Source of the DNA: Quercus robur
Taxonomy: Eukaryota > Streptophyta > Magnoliopsida > Fagales > Fagaceae
NCBI RefSeq assembly: GCF_932294415.1
Contig: NC_065535.1
Coordinates: forward strand, 29,342,782 to 29,406,781
Length of the DNA stretch: 64,000 nucleotides
Direction of reading: 5' to 3'
Shown here: positions 19,438 to 31,604 of the stretch, one piece after another
How the letters are laid out: each line of letters starts with the position of its first letter
Numbering within the stretch: the first letter of the stretch is position 1
Translations under genes and position numbers: made by a program
The notes under the pieces: model-generated
The model's database searches: none
What the model saw: only the letters and a program-made list of their open reading frames with translations
What the model was told of the DNA's origin: nothing

Positions 19438-21400
19438 TAGATGGTGACAATGACCCTCTATTATAAATATAATATTTTGTGGTTTATTGGTGAGTGGTGA
19501 ATATACTGTAACTAAGTTTTGTTATTATAGTTTCTCAAAAAAAAAATACAAGTTTTGTTACTCTAAATTTTTTTTTAAAAAAAAACACAAAGAAAAGGAA
19601 AAATAAATTTCGTTTTGAAATTTGACGTGAACACTAGGATCCTCATTATCATTTTCCTTTCTTTCTAAATAGGAAATACATCATTAAGTGGAAGAAAAAA
19701 AAGAACATCTCTCAACCAAATCTCTTTGATACAAGGAGGGTGAGAAGAATTGTTGCATCAAAAAGAAAGATTTTGATGGGCAGAAAACTTGGCTAGAGTA
19801 TGAAAAATCGAGTTTGCTTCTATTTTTACTTTTTAGTTTTTACCCAAACAAAAGAACAACTAGTAAAATAGTGTAACAAATATTGCATCATCACAAAGAG
19901 AGTTTATACTATGTATACTGTATACCATATTCTATGACACATCATCTAGATCCACATTTGAAGCATCAACGCAAATATATGAGTCCCCTTCCATTATAAT
20001 TCTTTGCAATTGTTCCGTCCTAGCCAATTTTAGGACCCAAAAAAGGCTACAGCCTCATGAACTACTGGTTCCCTAATAAATGGGGCTTCCTTAGTCCAAA
20101 TTTTTATGATATCTCCTTTATCATCACGGACATGACTTGTGTCCAATACATTAGTGCATTGGATATGTTGAGATACAGACACATGTCCACATCTTAACGT
20201 GTCTAATACAACTAATACATTAGACACAAGCTCTTCTTTATCATCACAAACCACTAAAGCTAAGAAGGCTTTATCTTTCAACAAGGCAGCATATCTATCA
20301 AGTGCCAAGACATGAATGATGTTCAATCTCTCCTGCTCCCTCCCAAAAATACAAATTAACAATGAGATATGTCCAGTCAATGCTCATAAGGAACACCTAA
20401 ATATCACTAATAGATTTGCATTATTCGTACATGTAGACATCATATGGAATTCACGTGTCTCATATTATAAAGGCTAAGTCGTATATTATTCATTAAAAAA
20501 GAAGGTAGAATAATCGTTATAGTGTATTCCTCAATAATTGTGCATCACATGACACACAAAAGTGTAAATACAGTCAAGGAACCAAGGGATCAAGGACCCT
20601 AAATAGCATTTTCCCAAATCAGTATTTGTCACTTGCTATCACTAACTATAGGTCGGCACAGCTCAACAAAGAACATATTAATTTAATTTAATTATAAAAA
20701 AAAATGGCACAAAAATTATAGCATTGTAAATTCAAAATTTAAAAGAGAAGATTCTTATGATGTATTGGGTAAATTATGGTTTTGTTTAGGGTTTAATTTC
20801 GTCCATGAAATATCAATTGTTTTAATTTAATCCCAAATGCATTTAAAAAATAAATAAATAATCCAACATTACTTTACCCTTCCTCCACTTCTTCTTCTTT
20901 TTTTTGGCCCTCCACTTCTTTTTACCACTTGACAGATTTCCTCGAAATTATACAAATCAAGTAAGACAGGATTCGTATGACTTTTCACTTTTGCAATGAA
21001 TTTTGGTGGCAAGCGTGAGCAATGGTAATATTAAAATTTTCAAAACTTTTTATAAAATAAATTGGTACAAATTCGAAATTATCTTACTAATCAAGTAACA
21101 GACAACTTGTATCTTCTTTACAATAAATTTTGGTGAAAGTGAGAGCAAGGATAGTATTAAATTATTTTCAAAAGCTTTACAGAATAAATTGATACAATCA
21201 AGTAGAATAGATATCAAACTAAACTCAAAGAACAAGAACCAAAATATTAATTTGTTCTAATGAATTATTAAGTCTAGCATATACGTGGGGTTTGTCAAAA
21301 GTGTAATATTAGTGACATTTTTTATAACTGATGATAGGTTGTAAGGGAATAATATTAAATTACTAATATCATTTTCATATAAAAATGAAGAAAAATTTTT
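19438..21400. other. AT-rich intergenic DNA with one local duplication
   Basis: No gene is recognised. About 20994-21065 and 21121-21195 are diverged direct repeats (AATTTTGGTG, GAGCAA, AATAAATTG-TACAA; offset 127 bp). A 116-codon minus-strand frame at 20030-20380 resembles no family I know and is probably chance. Confidence 0.5.
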
Positions 21401-21406
21401 ATTAAG

Positions 21407-22079
21407 TGTGGGGCCAGAGAACTTGTGACCTTGGTCCACTTTGCGTTAGGGCCCAAGGCCCGAGCTGAGGAGGGACATTGCCGAGGACATATAGCGAAAG
21501 TCCAAATGGCCTAGAGATATAGCCGAGGATGATTCTGTCCTCGGCATCCCAAAGCGCTCCTGAAAGAAAGGGCAAGTACGGTATAGGAACAGTTTAAGGA
21601 AAAGCTGAACACCTCCACATGGATGGAGAAAGGACCCCTAAACAGTATGGCGACAAAAGACAAAGGAAAAGCTGCCATTACTGCAATTAAATACTCTGCG
21701 CCTGACAGAGCAATACTTTTCAGCTTTTACAACCACCCCCAACCACTTTGGGTATGGGCTGATAGGACAAGTATCAGCCCCAGAAAGCTGAACCTACACG
21801 TGGACGTTGGAGGGAGGGTAAAGGCTAGTATAAAAAGAGAAGTAAGCAATCCAGAAAAGTAGCTGGGAAAAAAGGTCAAGAACTAGAGCCTCTCAGGCCG
21901 TGCCGAGGAGAAAGACTTCTTGGACAAACATGGTTCACCTCTGTATGAACACCATGACCAACTACTATCCGGTGACCAAGGCCTAGCCTTTTAGCCCACG
22001 CTCTACAAATTTTATTGTTTGGGCCTTTAACGTACGAACCCAATACCAGTTTGGGATTGATACAAATTGAGTCCTTACA
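21407..22079 (+). repeat. LTR1 of the array (673 bp)
   Basis: Outer left LTR. It has a TATA-like GTATAAAAAG about 400-440 bp in (near 21828) and ends at CCTTACA. It carries private changes, such as GACCTTGGTCC where the other LTRs have GACCCCGACCC. Confidence 0.9.
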
Positions 22080-22080
22080 A

Positions 22081-22096
22081 TTGGCGCCGTCTGTGG
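22081..22096 (+). other. Primer binding site, array unit 1
   Basis: TTGGCGCCGTCTGTGG, two bases after the LTR end. The same motif follows LTR2 (25299) and LTR3 (28373). It matches the primer-site style of Tat-lineage Gypsy elements. Confidence 0.8.
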
Positions 22097-22313
22097 AGAA
22101 GGCTTGCGCATTGGCACATGCGGTGGATCGAGCTCCTGTTAGACAAGGGTCTGTGAAAGCCCCTCCATCACTTCCAGCAGCTCGCTGTTGTTGCCCTAAT
22201 ATAAAGTTTCACTAGAGGCTACACTTCGAAGCGCCAGTAGCGCGGACAGTTCTAGGGGATTCCAACGTCAGGTCAACGCCCCACACCTTTGCCGAGGGGC
22301 TAATCCTTGAAAC

Positions 22314-23090
22314 TTAAAGAAAATCTAAGTTTTGGACAGAACCAAGGTATTGCATGGTCCTCGGACTCAAACCTATGGGGAAACCAACTACTCAAAGAAA
22401 ATCTAAGTTTTGGATAAAACCAAGGTATTGCATGGTCCTCGGACTCAAACTTATAGGGAAATCAACTACTCAAAGAAAATCTAAATTTTGGACAGAACCA
22501 AGGTATTGCATGATCCTCGGACTCAAACCTATGGGGAAACCAACTACTTAAAGAAAATTATAAGTTTTGGACAGAACCAAGGTATTGCATGGTCCTCGGA
22601 CTCAAACCTATGGGGAAACCAACTACTTAAAAAAATTATAAGTTTTGGACAGAACCAAGGTATTGCATGGTCCTCGGGCTCAAACCTATGGGGAAACCAA
22701 CTACTTAAAAAAAATCTAAGTTTTGGACAGAACCAAGGTATTGCATAGTCCTCGGACTCAAACCTATGGGACCAACTACTCAAAGAAAATCTAAGTTTTG
22801 GATAGAACCAAGGTATTGCATGGTCCTCGAACTCAAACCTATGGGAAAACCAACTACTCAAAGAAAATCTAAGTTTTGGACAGAACCAAGGTATTACATG
22901 GTCCTCGGACTCAAAACCTATGGGGAAACCAACTACTCAAAGAAAATCTAAGTTTTGGACAGAACCAAGGTATTGCATGGTCCTCGGACTCAAACCTATA
23001 GGAAAACCAACTATTGAAAGAAAATCTAAGTTTTGGACAGAACCAAGGTATTACATGGTCCTCGGATTCAGACCTATGGGGAAATTAGTC
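22314..23090 (+). repeat. Internal tandem repeat, 10 units of about 78 bp (unit 1)
   Basis: Each unit carries AAATCTAAGTTTTGGACAG, AACCAAGGTATTGCATGG, TCCTCGGACTCAAACC and TATGGGGAAACCAACTACT. Ten AAGGTATT cores are counted. Some units have GCATAGTCC or TTACATGG variants that recur at matching places in the other internal regions. The open frames here are artefacts of a unit length near a multiple of three. Confidence 0.85.
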
Positions 23091-23325
23091 ATTAGAAAAT
23101 GGATTAAGTCCAAGACAGAATGGAAATCCCGCCCTATCCTTGGATCCCCAGCTCTAAGGAAATTAATGCAAATGAGTGTTTAGGCCCGATACAGTCATAC
23201 CTCGGTCCTCAGACCGGATGCCAATAATGGTTAAGACTACGAATGTTGTCAAGAACGTGGCAAAGCACCCTAGTACTTGACAACCCTCTCAGATAGTTCA
23301 TTTTGGGTTACCCATTCTCGGATGA

Positions 23326-24624
23326 TCACCTCTTACGCAATACAGAGCATTCAGTTGTTATCTCGGTTAGTCTTATATGTATAACCTTTTTCAGGTCGGC
23401 ATTATTGTGCATGTTAGTCTCAATAAGTTCAAAATAATAGCTTTTTGTTAACAAGGGTTTCGGCCCTAAGTATCGTTCAAAAAAAAAATAATAACAAAAA
23501 AAAAAAAGCACATCCATTCACAATATAACTATTGCAAAAAAGAAAGAATATATAGAATAAAACAAAGTCATCTTTTATTAAGACAAAAAAATAGTACAAC
23601 GTACAATGAGGGGCTTAAGCAAGCCTATACCAGAAACTAACTACAAAAGCAAAAAAAAAAAAGGCAAAAAGGAAAAAGATACAAGGAAATGATAAATCCT
23701 TCAAAACTCTGCTCTAGTAGTGACTAAGCATGTTAGGATGGCCCCATTGATGGTAGGGGAGAAGAAGCAGAAGCATTAAGATGCCCCCAGTGATGGAAGA
23801 GAAGAAGAAGCGGAGGCAAAAGGGGGCACTAGAGAAGGAAGAAAAGAGGAAGAAGGGATGCCTAGTCCCCGTACCAGCTCTGACTCCCATTAGGCAAGTG
23901 CCATGTTAGCAGTGCTCGAGAGAGAGCGGATGGTACCGACAATGAGAAACCCCAGTGCTGTCGCACCAAAAATCTGATGCGACCAACACCTGCTTCGGAT
24001 TTTGGCTGAAGGAAGAAGAGGCTTCTTTCCCGCCTTATCAAGGGGGAGAAATGTCTTGAGTCCCTGTCTCCCTTGCCCTGACCGGGCCATCTTGAGTCTC
24101 GGGAAATCCCAATGCTTCTGGAGAGGGTGTGGTCTCTTTGCCCTCATCCCAGACTTGACCATATCACTGCCTAGGGCTCGGTTACACTAGTAACAAGGGC
24201 TATGGGCACAACTGCAAAGTTAGGGATTTGGAAGGTTTAAAGGGTCTGCGAATAAAGAAAATGACCTCCCACTGCACTTCTTATATGGGGGGCAAGCCTG
24301 GTGGCATTTACTCTGTACAAATCTCTAAGAAAAGCTACAAACGAGATAAGTCCCACCCAACTCCCAACGCCATCTTCAAACCGTTGGATTTGCGTCGCCT
24401 CATAAAGGAAACTTATTAAAGATACGCCTCGTGCACCGAAACGGCAAGAACACAGCGTGAGTAAAGCTAAGGGAATGTCTCATAACTAGGAGAATGTCCC
24501 AAGCAAGTGAAGAGGCACCGGCATTGATGAAGGATGAGGCTTGGCAAGCCGTGACATAGGCCCGACGTCACCAAAACCCTCCTCTCCATCCGAGGGGCCG
24601 GACAGCAGGATTTTGAGGGGCTAT
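23326..24624 (+). other. Non-coding 3' half of internal region 1
   Basis: Conserved in all three units (also about 26387-27698 and 29617-30931). It contains poly(A) tracts and an antisense AATAAAAG (about 23574-23581), then a GA-rich block and short frames on both strands. The region ends GATTTTGAGGGGCTAT before LTR2, a weak polypurine tract. No gag, protease, integrase or RT is present. Confidence 0.6.
23890..24162 (-). CDS. Hypothetical antisense 90-codon ORF, unit 1
   Basis: An antisense ATG frame kept open in all three units (also 26964-27236 and 30197-30469). The N-terminal two thirds are basic (MVKSGMRAKRPHPLQKHW, later RQGLKTFLPLDKAGKK). The C-terminus contains a short hydrophobic stretch (IFGATALGFLIVGTI) and ends SSTANMALA. 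Tat-lineage elements are known to carry extra, often antisense, ORFs, so this could be a remnant, but I do not recognise the sequence. Because the units are recent copies, a shared open frame alone is weak evidence of coding. Confidence 0.25.
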   Translation of the reverse strand: MVKSGMRAKRPHPLQKHWDFPRLKMARSGQGRQGLKTFLPLDKAGKKPLLPSAKIRSRCWSHQIFGATALGFLIVGTIRSLSSTANMALA

Positions 24625-25297
24625 TGTGGGGCCAGAGAACTTGTGACCCCGACCCACTTTACGTTAGGGCCCAAGGCTCGAGCCGAGGAGGGACATTGCC
24701 GAAGACATACAGCGAAAGTCCAAATGGCCTAGAGATATAGCCGAGGATGATTCTGTCCTCGGCATCCCAAAGCGCTCCTGAAAGAAAGGGCAAGTACGGT
24801 ATAGGAACAGTTTAAGGAAAAGCTGAACACCTCCACATGGATGGAGAAAGGACCCCTAAACAGTATGACGACAAAAGACAAAGGAAAGGTTGCCATTACT
24901 GCAATTAAATACTCTGCGCCTGACAGAGCAATGCTTTTCAGCTTTTACAACCACCCCTAACCACTTTGGGTATGGGCTGATAGGACAATTATCAGCTCCA
25001 GAAAGCTGAACCTACACGTGGACGTTGGAGGGAGGGTAAAGGCTAGTATAAAAAGAGAAGTAAGCAATCCAGAAAAGTGGCTGGGAAAGAAGGCCAAGAA
25101 CTAGAGCCTCCCAGGCCGTGCCGAGGAGAAAGACTTCTTGGACAAACATGGTTCACCTCTGTATGAACACCATGACCAACTACTATCCGGTGACCAAGGC
25201 CTAGCCTTTTAGCCCACACTCTACAAATTTTATTGTTTAGGCCTTTAACGTACGAACCCAATACCAGTTTGGGATTGATACAAATTGAGTCCTTACA
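24625..25297 (+). repeat. LTR2 of the array (673 bp)
   Basis: An internal LTR shared by units 1 and 2. It is closer to LTR3 than to the outer LTRs at the positions I compared, for example GACCCCGACCC and GAGCCGAGG. Confidence 0.9.
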
Positions 25298-25529
25298 ATT
25301 GGCGCCGTCTGTGGAGAAGGCTTGTGCATTGGCACATGCGGTGGATCGAGCTCCTATCAGACAAGGGTCTGCGAAAGCCCCTCCATCACTTCCAGCAGCT
25401 CGTTGTTGTTGCCCTAATATAAAGTTTCACTAGGGGCTACGCTTCGAAGCGCCAGTAGCGCGGACAGTTCTAGGGGCTTCCAACGTCAAGTCAACGCCCC
25501 ACACCTTTGCCGAAGGGCTAATCCTTGAA

Positions 25530-26145
25530 ACTTAAAGAAAATCTAAGTTTTGGACAGAACCAAGGTATTGCATGGTCCTCGGACTCAAACTTACAGGGAA
25601 ATCAACTACTCAAAGAAAATCAAAATTTTGGACAGAACCAAGGTATTGCATAATCCTCGGACTCAAACCTATGGGGAAACCAACTACTTAAAGAAAATTA
25701 TAAGTTTTGGACAGAACCAAGGTATTGCATGGTCCTCGGACTCAAACCTATGGGGAAACCAACTACTTAAAAAAATTATAAATTTTGGACAGAACCAAGG
25801 TATTGCATGGTCCTCGGGCTCAAACCTATGGAGAAACCAACTACTTAAAGAAAATCTAAGTTTTGGACAGAACCAAGGTATTGCATAGTCCTCGGACTCA
25901 AACCTATAGGACCAACTACTCAAAGAAAATCTAAGTTTTGGACAGAACCAAGGTATTACATGGTCCTCGGATTCAAACCTATGGGGAAACCAACTACTCA
26001 AAGAAAATCTAAGTTTTGGACAGAACCAAGGTATTGCATGGTCCTCGGACTCAAACCTATAGGAAAACCAACTACTGAAAGAAAATCTAAGTTTTGAATA
26101 GAACCAAGGTATTACATGGTCCTCAGATTCAGACCTATGGGGAAA
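25530..26145 (+). repeat. Internal tandem repeat, 8 units of about 78 bp (unit 2)
   Basis: Eight cores, two fewer than in units 1 and 3. This explains why INT2 is about 150 bp shorter (2401 against 2545 and 2560 bp). Confidence 0.85.
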
Positions 26146-26963
26146 TTAGTCATTAGAAAATGGATTAAGTCCAAGGCAGAATGGAAATCCCGCCCTGTCC
26201 TTGGATCCCCAACTCTAAGGAAACTAATGCAAACGAGTGTTTAGGCCCGATACAGTCATACCTCGGTCCTCGGACCGGATGCCAATAATGGTTAAGACTA
26301 CGAATGTTGTCAGGAACGTGGCAAAGCACCCTAGTACTTGACAACCCTCTCAGATAGTTCATTTCGGGTTACCCATTCTCGGATGATCACCTCATACGCA
26401 ATACAGAGCATTCAGTTGTTATCTCGGTTAGTCTTATATGTATAACCTTTTTCAGGTCGGCATTATTGTGCATGTTAGTCTCAATAAGTTCAAAATAATA
26501 GTTTTTTGTTAATAAGGGTTTCGGCCCTAAGTATCGTTCAAAAAAAAATAATAATAACAAAAAAAAAAAAAGCACATCCATTCACAATATAACTATTGCA
26601 AAAAAGAAAGAATATATAGAATAAAACAAAGTCATCTTTTATTAATATAAAGAAATAGTACAACGTACAATGAGGGGCTTAAGCAAGGCTATACCAGAAG
26701 CTAACTACAGAAGAAAAAAAAAAAAAAAAAAAAAAAAGCAAAAAGGAAAAAGATACAAGGAAATGATAAATCCTTCAAAACTCTGCTCTAGTAGTGACTA
26801 AGCATGTCAGGATGGCCCCATTGATGGTAGGGGAGAAGAAGCAGAAGCATTAAGATGCCCCCAGTGATGGAAGAGAAGAAGAAGCGGAGGCAAAAGGGGG
26901 CACCGGAGAAGGAAGAAAGGAGGAAGCGGGGATGCCTAGTCCCCGTACCAGCTCTGACTCCCA

Positions 26964-27236
26964 TCAGGCAAGTGCCATGTTAGCAGTGCTCGAGAGAAAG
27001 CGGATGGTACCGACAATGAGAAACCCCAGTGCTGTCGCACCAAAAATCTGATGCGACCAACACCTTCTTCGGATTTTGGCTGAAGGAAGAAGAGGCTTCT
27101 TTCCCGCCTTATCAAGGGGGCGAAATGTCTTGAGTCCCTGTCTCCCTTTCCCTGACCGGGCCATCTTGAGTCTCGGGAAAACCCAATGCTTCTGGAGAGG
27201 GTGTGGTCTCTTTGCCGTCATCCCAGACTTGACCAT
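26964..27236 (-). CDS. Hypothetical antisense 90-codon ORF, unit 2
   Basis: The same frame as at 23890-24162, with a few substitutions (MTAKRPHPLQKHWVF, SGKGRQ, FRPLDKAGKK) and no stop. Recently duplicated, so independent support is limited. Confidence 0.25.
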   Translation of the reverse strand: MVKSGMTAKRPHPLQKHWVFPRLKMARSGKGRQGLKTFRPLDKAGKKPLLPSAKIRRRCWSHQIFGATALGFLIVGTIRFLSSTANMALA

Positions 27237-27698
27237 ATCACTCCCTAGGGCTCGGTCACACTAGTAACAAGGGCTATGGGCACAACTGCAAAGTTAGGGA
27301 TTTGGAAGGTTTAAAGGGTCTGCGAATAAAGAAAATGACCTCCCACTGCACTTCTTATATGGGGGGCAAGCCTGGTGGCATTTACTCTGTACAAATCTCT
27401 AAGAAAAGCTACAAACGAGATAAGTCCCACCCAACTCCCAACGCCATCTTCAAACCGTTGGATTTGCGTCGCCTCATAAAGGAAACTTATTAAAGATACG
27501 CCTCGTGCACCGAAACGGCAAGAACACAGCGTGAGTAAAGCTAAGGGAATGTCTCATAACTAGGAGCATGTCCCAAGCAAGTGAAGAGGCACTGGCATTG
27601 ATGAAGGATGAGGCTTGGCAAGCCGTGACATAGGCCCGACGTCACCAAAACCCTCCTCTCCATCCGCGGGGCCGGACAGCAGGATTTTGAGGGGCTAT

Positions 27699-28371
27699 TG
27701 TGGGGCCAGAGAACTTGTGACCCCGACCCACTTTGCGTTAGGGCCTAAGGCTCGAGCCGAGGAGGGACATTGCCGAAAACATACAGCGAAAGTCCAAATG
27801 GCCTAGAGATATAGCCGAGGATGATTCTGTCCTCGGCATCCCAAAGCGCTCCTGAAAGAAAAGGCAAGTACGGTATAGGAACAGTTTAAGGAAAAGCTGA
27901 ACACCTCCACATGGTTGGAGAAAGGACCCCTAGACAGTATGGCGACAAAAGACAAAGGAAAGGCTGCCATTACTGCAATTAAATACTCTGCGCCTGACAG
28001 AGCAATGCTTTTCAGCTTTTACAACCACCCCCAACCACTTTGGGTATGGGCTGATAGGACAATTATCAGCCCCAGAAAGCTGAACCTACACGTGGACGTT
28101 GGAGGGAGGGTAAAGGCTAGTATAAAAAGAGAAGTAAGCAATCCAGAAAAGTGGCTGGGAAAAAAGGCCAAGAACTAGAGCCTCCCAGGCCGTGCCGAGG
28201 AGAAAGACTTCTTGGACAAACATGGTTCACCTCTATATGAACACCATGACCAACTACTATCCGGTGACCAAGGCCTAGCCTTTTAGCCCACACTCTACAA
28301 ATTTTATTGTTTAGGCCTTTAACGTACGAACCCAATACCAGTTTGGGATTGATACAAATTGAGTCCTTACA
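27699..28371 (+). repeat. LTR3 of the array (673 bp)
   Basis: An internal LTR shared by units 2 and 3, followed by AATTGGCGCCGTCTGTGG. It has the same length and ends as LTR2. Confidence 0.9.
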
Positions 28372-28609
28372 ATTGGCGCCGTCTGTGGGGAAGGCTTGTG
28401 CATTGGCACATGCGGTGGATCGAGCTCCTGTCAAACAAGGGTCTGCGAAAGCCCCTCCATCACTTCCAGCAGCTCGCTGTTGTTGCCCTAATATAAAGTT
28501 TCACTAGGGGCTACGCTTCGAAACGCCAGTAGCGCGGACAGTTTTAGGGACTTCCAACGTTAGGTCAACGCCCCACACCTTTGCCGAGGGGCTAATCCTT
28601 GAAACTTAA

Positions 28610-29385
28610 AGAAAATCTAAGTTTTGGATAGAACCAAGGTATTGCATGGTCCTCGGACTCAAACCTATGGGGAAACCAACTACTCAAAGAAAATCTAAGT
28701 TTTGGACAGAACCAAGGTATTGCATGGTCCTCGGACTCAAACTTATAGGAAAATCAACTACTCAAAGAAAATCAAAATTTTGGACAGAACCAAGGTATTG
28801 CATGATCCTCGGACTCAAACCTATGGGGAAACCAACTACTTAAAGAAAATTATAAGTTTTGGACAGAACCAAGGTATTGCATGGTCCTCGGACGCAAACC
28901 TATGGGGAAACCAACTACTTAAAAAAATTATAAGTTTTGGGCAGAACCAAGGTATTGCATGGTCCTCGGGCTCAAACCTATGGGGAAACCAACTACTTAA
29001 AGAAAATCTAAGTTTTGGACAGAACCAAGGTATTGCATAGTCCTCGGACTCAAACCTATAGGACCAACTACTCAAAGAAAATCTAAATTTTGGACAGAAC
29101 CAAGGTATTGCATGGTCCTCGGATTCAAACCTATGGGGAAACCAACTACTCAAAGAAAATCTAAGTTTTGGACAGAACCAAGGTATTACATGATCCTCGG
29201 ATTCAAACCTATGGAGAAACCAACTACTCAAAGAAAATCTAAGTTTTGGATAAAACCAAGGTATTGCATGGTCCTCGGACTCAAACCTATAGGAAAACCA
29301 ACTACTGAAAGAAAATCTAAGTTTTGGACAGAACCAAGATATTACATGGTCCTCGGATTCAGACCTATGGGGAAATTAGTCATTA
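28610..29385 (+). repeat. Internal tandem repeat, 10 units of about 78 bp (unit 3)
   Basis: Ten cores in the same order of variants as unit 1 (CATGATCC third, CATAGTCC sixth, TTACATG near the end). This shows that the repeat array predates duplication of the element. Confidence 0.85.
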
Positions 29386-30196
29386 GAAAATGGATTAAGT
29401 CCAAGACAGAATGGAAATCCCGCCCTGTCCTTGGATCCCCAACTCTAAGGAAACTAATGCAAACGAGTGTTTAGGCCCAATACAGTCATACCTCGGTCCT
29501 CGGACCGAATGCCAATAATGGTTAAGACTAAGAATGTTGTCAGGAACGTGGCAAAGCACCCTAGTACTCGACAACCCTCTCAGATAGTTCATTTTGGGTT
29601 ACCCATTCTCGGATGATCACCTCATACGCAATACAGAGCATTCAGTTGTTATCTCGCTTAGTCTTATATGTATAACCTTTTTCAGGTCGGCATTATTGTG
29701 CATGTTAGTTTCAATAAGTTCAAAATAATAGCTTTTTGTTAACAAGGGTTTCGGCCCTAAGTACCGTTCAAAAAAAAATAATAATAACAAAAAATAAAAA
29801 AGCACATCCATTCACAATATAACTATTGCAAAAAAGAAAGAATATATAGAATAAAACAAAGTCATCTTTTATTAAGACAAAGAAATAGTACAACGTACAA
29901 TGAGGGGCTTAAGCAATGCTATACCAGAAGCTAACTACAGAAGCAAAAAAAAAAAAAAAAAACAAAAAGGAAGAAGATACAAGGAAATGATAAATTCTTC
30001 AAAACTCTGCTCTAGTAGTGACTAAGGATGTCAGGATGGCCCCATTGATGGTAGGGGAGAAGAAGCAGAAGAAGAAGCAGAAGCATTAAGATGCCCCCAG
30101 TGATGGAAGAGAAGAAGCGGAGGCAAAAGGGGGCACCAGAGAAGGAAAAAAGGAGGAAGCGGGGATGCCTAGTCCCCGTACCAGCTCTGACTCCCA

Positions 30197-30469
30197 TCAG
30201 GCAAGTGCCATGTTAGCAGTGCTCGAGAGAGAGCGGATGGTACTGACAATGAGAAACCCCAGTGCTGTCGCACCAAAAATCTGATGCGACCAACACCTGC
30301 TTCGGATTTTGGCTGAAGGAAGAAGAGGCTTCTTTCCCGCCTTATCAAGGGGGAGAAATGTCTTGAGTCCCTGTCTCCCTTGCCCTGACCGGGCCATCTT
30401 GAGTCTCGGGAAAACCCAATGCTTCTGGAGAGGGTGTGGTCTCTTTGCCATCATCCCAAACTTGACCAT
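30197..30469 (-). CDS. Hypothetical antisense 90-codon ORF, unit 3
   Basis: Third copy of the antisense frame (MVKFGMMAKRPHPLQKHW), with the same hydrophobic stretch near its C-terminus. It remains open. No promoter was identified. Confidence 0.25.
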   Translation of the reverse strand: MVKFGMMAKRPHPLQKHWVFPRLKMARSGQGRQGLKTFLPLDKAGKKPLLPSAKIRSRCWSHQIFGATALGFLIVSTIRSLSSTANMALA

Positions 30470-30931
30470 ATCACTCCCTAGGGCTCGGTCACACTAGTAA
30501 CAAGGGCTATGGGCACAACTGCAAAGTTAGGGATTTGGAAGGTTTAAAGGGTCTGCGAATAAAGAAAATGACCTCCTACTGCACTTCTTATATGGGGGGC
30601 AAGCCTGGTGGCATTTACTCTGTACAAATCTCTAAGAAAAGCTACAAACGAGATAAGTCCCACCCAACTCCCAACGCCATCTTCAAACCGTTGGATTTGC
30701 GTTGCCTCATAAAGGAAACTTATTAAAGATACGCCTCGTGCACCGAAACGACAAGAACACAGCGTGAGTAAAGCTAAGGGAATGTCTCATAACTAGGAGC
30801 ATGTCCCAAGCAAGTGAAGAGGCACCGGAATTGATGAAGGATGAGGCTTGGCAAGCCGTGACATAGGCCCGACGTCACCAAAACCCTCCTCTCCATCCGA
30901 GGGGCCGGACAGCAGGATTTTGCGGGGCTAT

Positions 30932-31604
30932 TGTAGGGCCAAAGAACTTGTGACCCCGACCCACTTTGCGTTAGGGCCCAAGGCTCGAGTCGAGGAGGGA
31001 CATTGCCGAAGACATACAGCGAAAGTCCAAATGGCCTAGAGATATAGCCGAGGATGATTCTGTCCTCGGCATACCAAAGCGCTCCTAAAAGAAAGGGCAA
31101 GTACGGTATAGGAACAGTTTAAGGAAAAACTGAACACCTCCACATGGATGGAGAAAGGACCCCTAAACAGTATGGCGACAAAAGACAAAGGAAAGGATGT
31201 CATTACTACAATTAAATACTCTGCGCCTGATAGAGCAATGTTTTTCAGCTTTTACAATCACCCCCAACCACTTTGGGTATGGGCTGATAGGACAAATATC
31301 AGCCCTAGAAAGCTGAACCTACACGTGGGCGTTGGAGGGAGGGTAAAGGCTAGTATAAAAAGAGAAGTAAACAATCCAGAAAAGTGGCTGGGAAAAAAGG
31401 CCAAGAACTAAAGCCTCCCAGGCCGTGCCGAGGAGAAAGACTTCTTGGGCAAACATGGTTCACCTCTATATGAACACCATGATCAACTACTATCCGGTGA
31501 CCAAGGCCTAGCCTTTTAGCCTACGCTCTACAAATTTTATTGTTTAGACTTTTAACGTACGAACCCAATACCAGTTTGTGATCGATACAAATTGAGTCCT
31601 TACA
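30932..31604 (+). repeat. LTR4 of the array (673 bp)
   Basis: Outer right LTR. Private changes include TGTAGGGCC at its start and GTTTGTGATCGATAC near its end. It is followed directly by the TTAAG target duplication. Confidence 0.9.

Larger units (their letters stand above)
21407..31604 (+). mobile_element. Head-to-tail array of a non-autonomous Tat/Gypsy-like LTR retrotransposon (4 LTRs, 3 internal regions)
   Basis: The order is LTR1 (21407-22079), INT1, LTR2 (24625-25297), INT2, LTR3 (27699-28371), INT3, LTR4 (30932-31604). Every LTR measures 673 bp, starts TGTGGGGCC (TGTAGGGCC in LTR4) and ends GAGTCCTTACA. The target duplication TTAAG occurs only at the outer edges (21402-21406 and 31605-31609). 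So one insertion was expanded later, most simply by unequal LTR recombination between sister chromatids or homologues. Internal regions are 2545, 2401 and 2560 bp and carry no gag or pol. They need proteins from an autonomous partner, probably a Tat-lineage Gypsy, judging by the primer site. Confidence 0.9.

Noticed and set aside
20030..20380. 116-codon minus-strand frame
   Set aside because: No recognised domain, and repeated ATTAG/ACATTAG words suggest chance. Kept only as a note in the spacer entry.
22314..23090. CRISPR-like look of regularly spaced repeats
   Set aside because: The repeats are contiguous 78-bp units with no unique spacers, in a plant retrotransposon interior. Likewise for 25530-26145 and 28610-29385.
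22354..23183. Open frames of 60-130 codons across the 78-bp repeats, both strands
   Set aside because: They arise from a repeat unit near a multiple of three. The peptides are simple repeats of the unit translation, with no domain.
24228..24419. 63-codon plus-strand frame repeated in all three array units (MEGLKGLRIKKM...)
   Set aside because: It is short, resembles no known protein, and is conserved only as much as the surrounding non-coding DNA.
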